DNA of 64,000 bases from Pelecanus crispus (lineage: Eukaryota > Chordata > Aves > Pelecaniformes > Pelecanidae), in the NCBI RefSeq assembly GCF_030463565.1, contig NC_134656.1:3644501-3708500 (forward strand), written 5' to 3'. Under the pieces are notes generated by a model. It did no database searches and was not told the DNA's origin. It was given only the letters and a program-made list of their open reading frames with translations. Below, one piece after another: positions 63,001 through 64,000 of this stretch; within the stretch, counting starts at the first letter, position 1, and each line of letters begins with the position of its first letter. The position numbers were made by a program, and so were the translations under genes.

Positions 63001-64000
63001 TGAAGTCTTTGACCTCTTTCAGAGCATTTTTTTCCCAGAAGGTGTTTGCAGAAAATCTTTTGTTCCCAAATCCCCCAGTTCAGCATCACCACTCGTACGC
63101 CGGGAGGTCACTCAAGGCCAAGATGGAACAAAACTAATTACATAGCAGGGAGGCCTAGCGATAAATCGATTTTGAAAATGGAAAGGAGAGTGGCTCCAGG
63201 ACGGGAGCAGCTCTTGCATCTAGAGATCCCCGAGCTGGAGAGGGCTGGGATAGCTGGGGAGCCTGCCAAAACGCAGGCGCAGGGAGAGCCGTGCTGCCAC
63301 CGACCCTGTGGGCAAAGCCCCTGATGCTGCCTGTGATGTGGCCTGGGCTATTACTGCTCCCAAATTCTGCTCCTCTACACAAGGATCAGCCCCTCACTGG
63401 GCCAAGATAACGTGTTTTTAAATATAGTAGGAAAGCACAGCACATTTCAGGGTGCCCATCGAAATCAAGACCAGAACGTCAATGCATTTCAGGGAATCCC
63501 ACATGCGAAGCACCCTGTGCATGGTTAACAACTCCCACACATTGCTTTAACTCGGCGACCTCGGTTTATTAAGCATAAAATCCAAAAGGGGAACCTTTCC
63601 CCTGAAATCGTATTCAGCGTCTCACTAACCCACCAGCAACAAGCCATCAGCTCTGCTAATTGTTTGCAGAGTCTTGCAAAGCATTTCCACCGTTCACCAT
63701 TGCATTAATGGGATTCTGCGAGACACAAACGTCCCAGGCTCTGAATAATTAACTTACGGGCAGCAGCTCAAGGAACCAGGTGAGAAAAACAAGAAACCCA
63801 AACGGGAAAGCAGAATATTTGGCAATCTGGCATACAAGCAACCCTCACCTGGGGCTTGTGACCAACCCTGTAGGCAAAGCAGGTTTCTGGGCTCGGTAGA
63901 CTCAATTAAGATTAAGGAAAGCAAACCAACTGCTTAGTGATGCTTTTTGGGGGTGAACTGAGCAAAAGAAGCAGCGTAAAGCAAGGCCGTAATTCACTTT

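Larger units (their letters stand above)
52863..64000. other. Upstream region of SLCO4A1, no recognised coding gene
   Basis: About 11 kb of mostly AT-rich unique sequence with poly-T (52931-52944) and poly-A (53071-53084) runs. I found no CpG island that could mark the SLCO4A1 promoter and no recognisable protein. The mature sequences of miR-1 and miR-133a, which are neighbours in mammals, were not seen on either strand by eye. A candidate plus-strand exon is listed separately. Confidence 0.55.

Noticed and set aside
52863..64000. miR-1 / miR-133a cluster expected near SLCO4A1 by mammalian synteny
   Set aside because: Neither mature sequence nor its complement was seen by eye; the cluster is probably beyond the right edge.

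Overview
This is vertebrate nuclear DNA, most likely from a bird. Genes are split by GT-AG introns and there are no operons. The one interspersed repeat I can name is a CR1-type LINE 3' end with its typical ATTCTGTG tail. Overall repeat density is very low and introns are short, which points to a bird; a crocodilian or turtle is not excluded. Two protein-coding genes are recognisable, both on the minus strand: NTSR1 (neurotensin receptor 1) and SLCO4A1 (organic anion transporter family member 4A1). Mammals have the same pair as neighbours in the same order and orientation (human 20q13.33), so this is conserved synteny.

Layout, left to right: 1-7179 is the 5' part of NTSR1 intron 1. 7180-7854 is NTSR1 coding exon 1, codons 1-225, from the N-terminus to extracellular loop 2; exons 2 onward lie beyond the left edge. 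About 6690-8690 is a GC/CpG-rich promoter island with a CA/CCCGCA minisatellite upstream of the start codon. About 8.9-37.2 kb is intergenic, with one CR1 fragment at 31128-31415, homopolymers, short tandem repeats and an AT-rich block with repeated homeodomain-type core motifs near 32.5 kb. About 37.25-39.72 kb is the probable SLCO4A1 3' UTR. 39725-52708 is the complete SLCO4A1 coding sequence in 11 coding exons (2205 nt, 734 codons plus stop); I placed every junction by reading frame, GT/AG sites and comparison with the known family protein. 52709-52862 is 5' UTR with a 13-codon upstream ORF, bounded by a splice acceptor, so a further non-coding first exon must lie further right. 52.9-64 kb is upstream sequence with no recognisable coding gene; one plus-strand segment (53855-54057) has good splice sites at both ends and could be a non-coding or antisense exon.

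The two genes do not form a pathway. One encodes a Gq-coupled peptide receptor and the other a plasma-membrane organic-anion and thyroid-hormone transporter. I found no clearly new biological system. The most noteworthy points are the NTSR1 exon 1 splice donor repeated in tandem, the promoter minisatellite with opposing purine/pyrimidine tracts, the SLCO4A1 upstream ORF and a possible exon on the opposite strand upstream of SLCO4A1.
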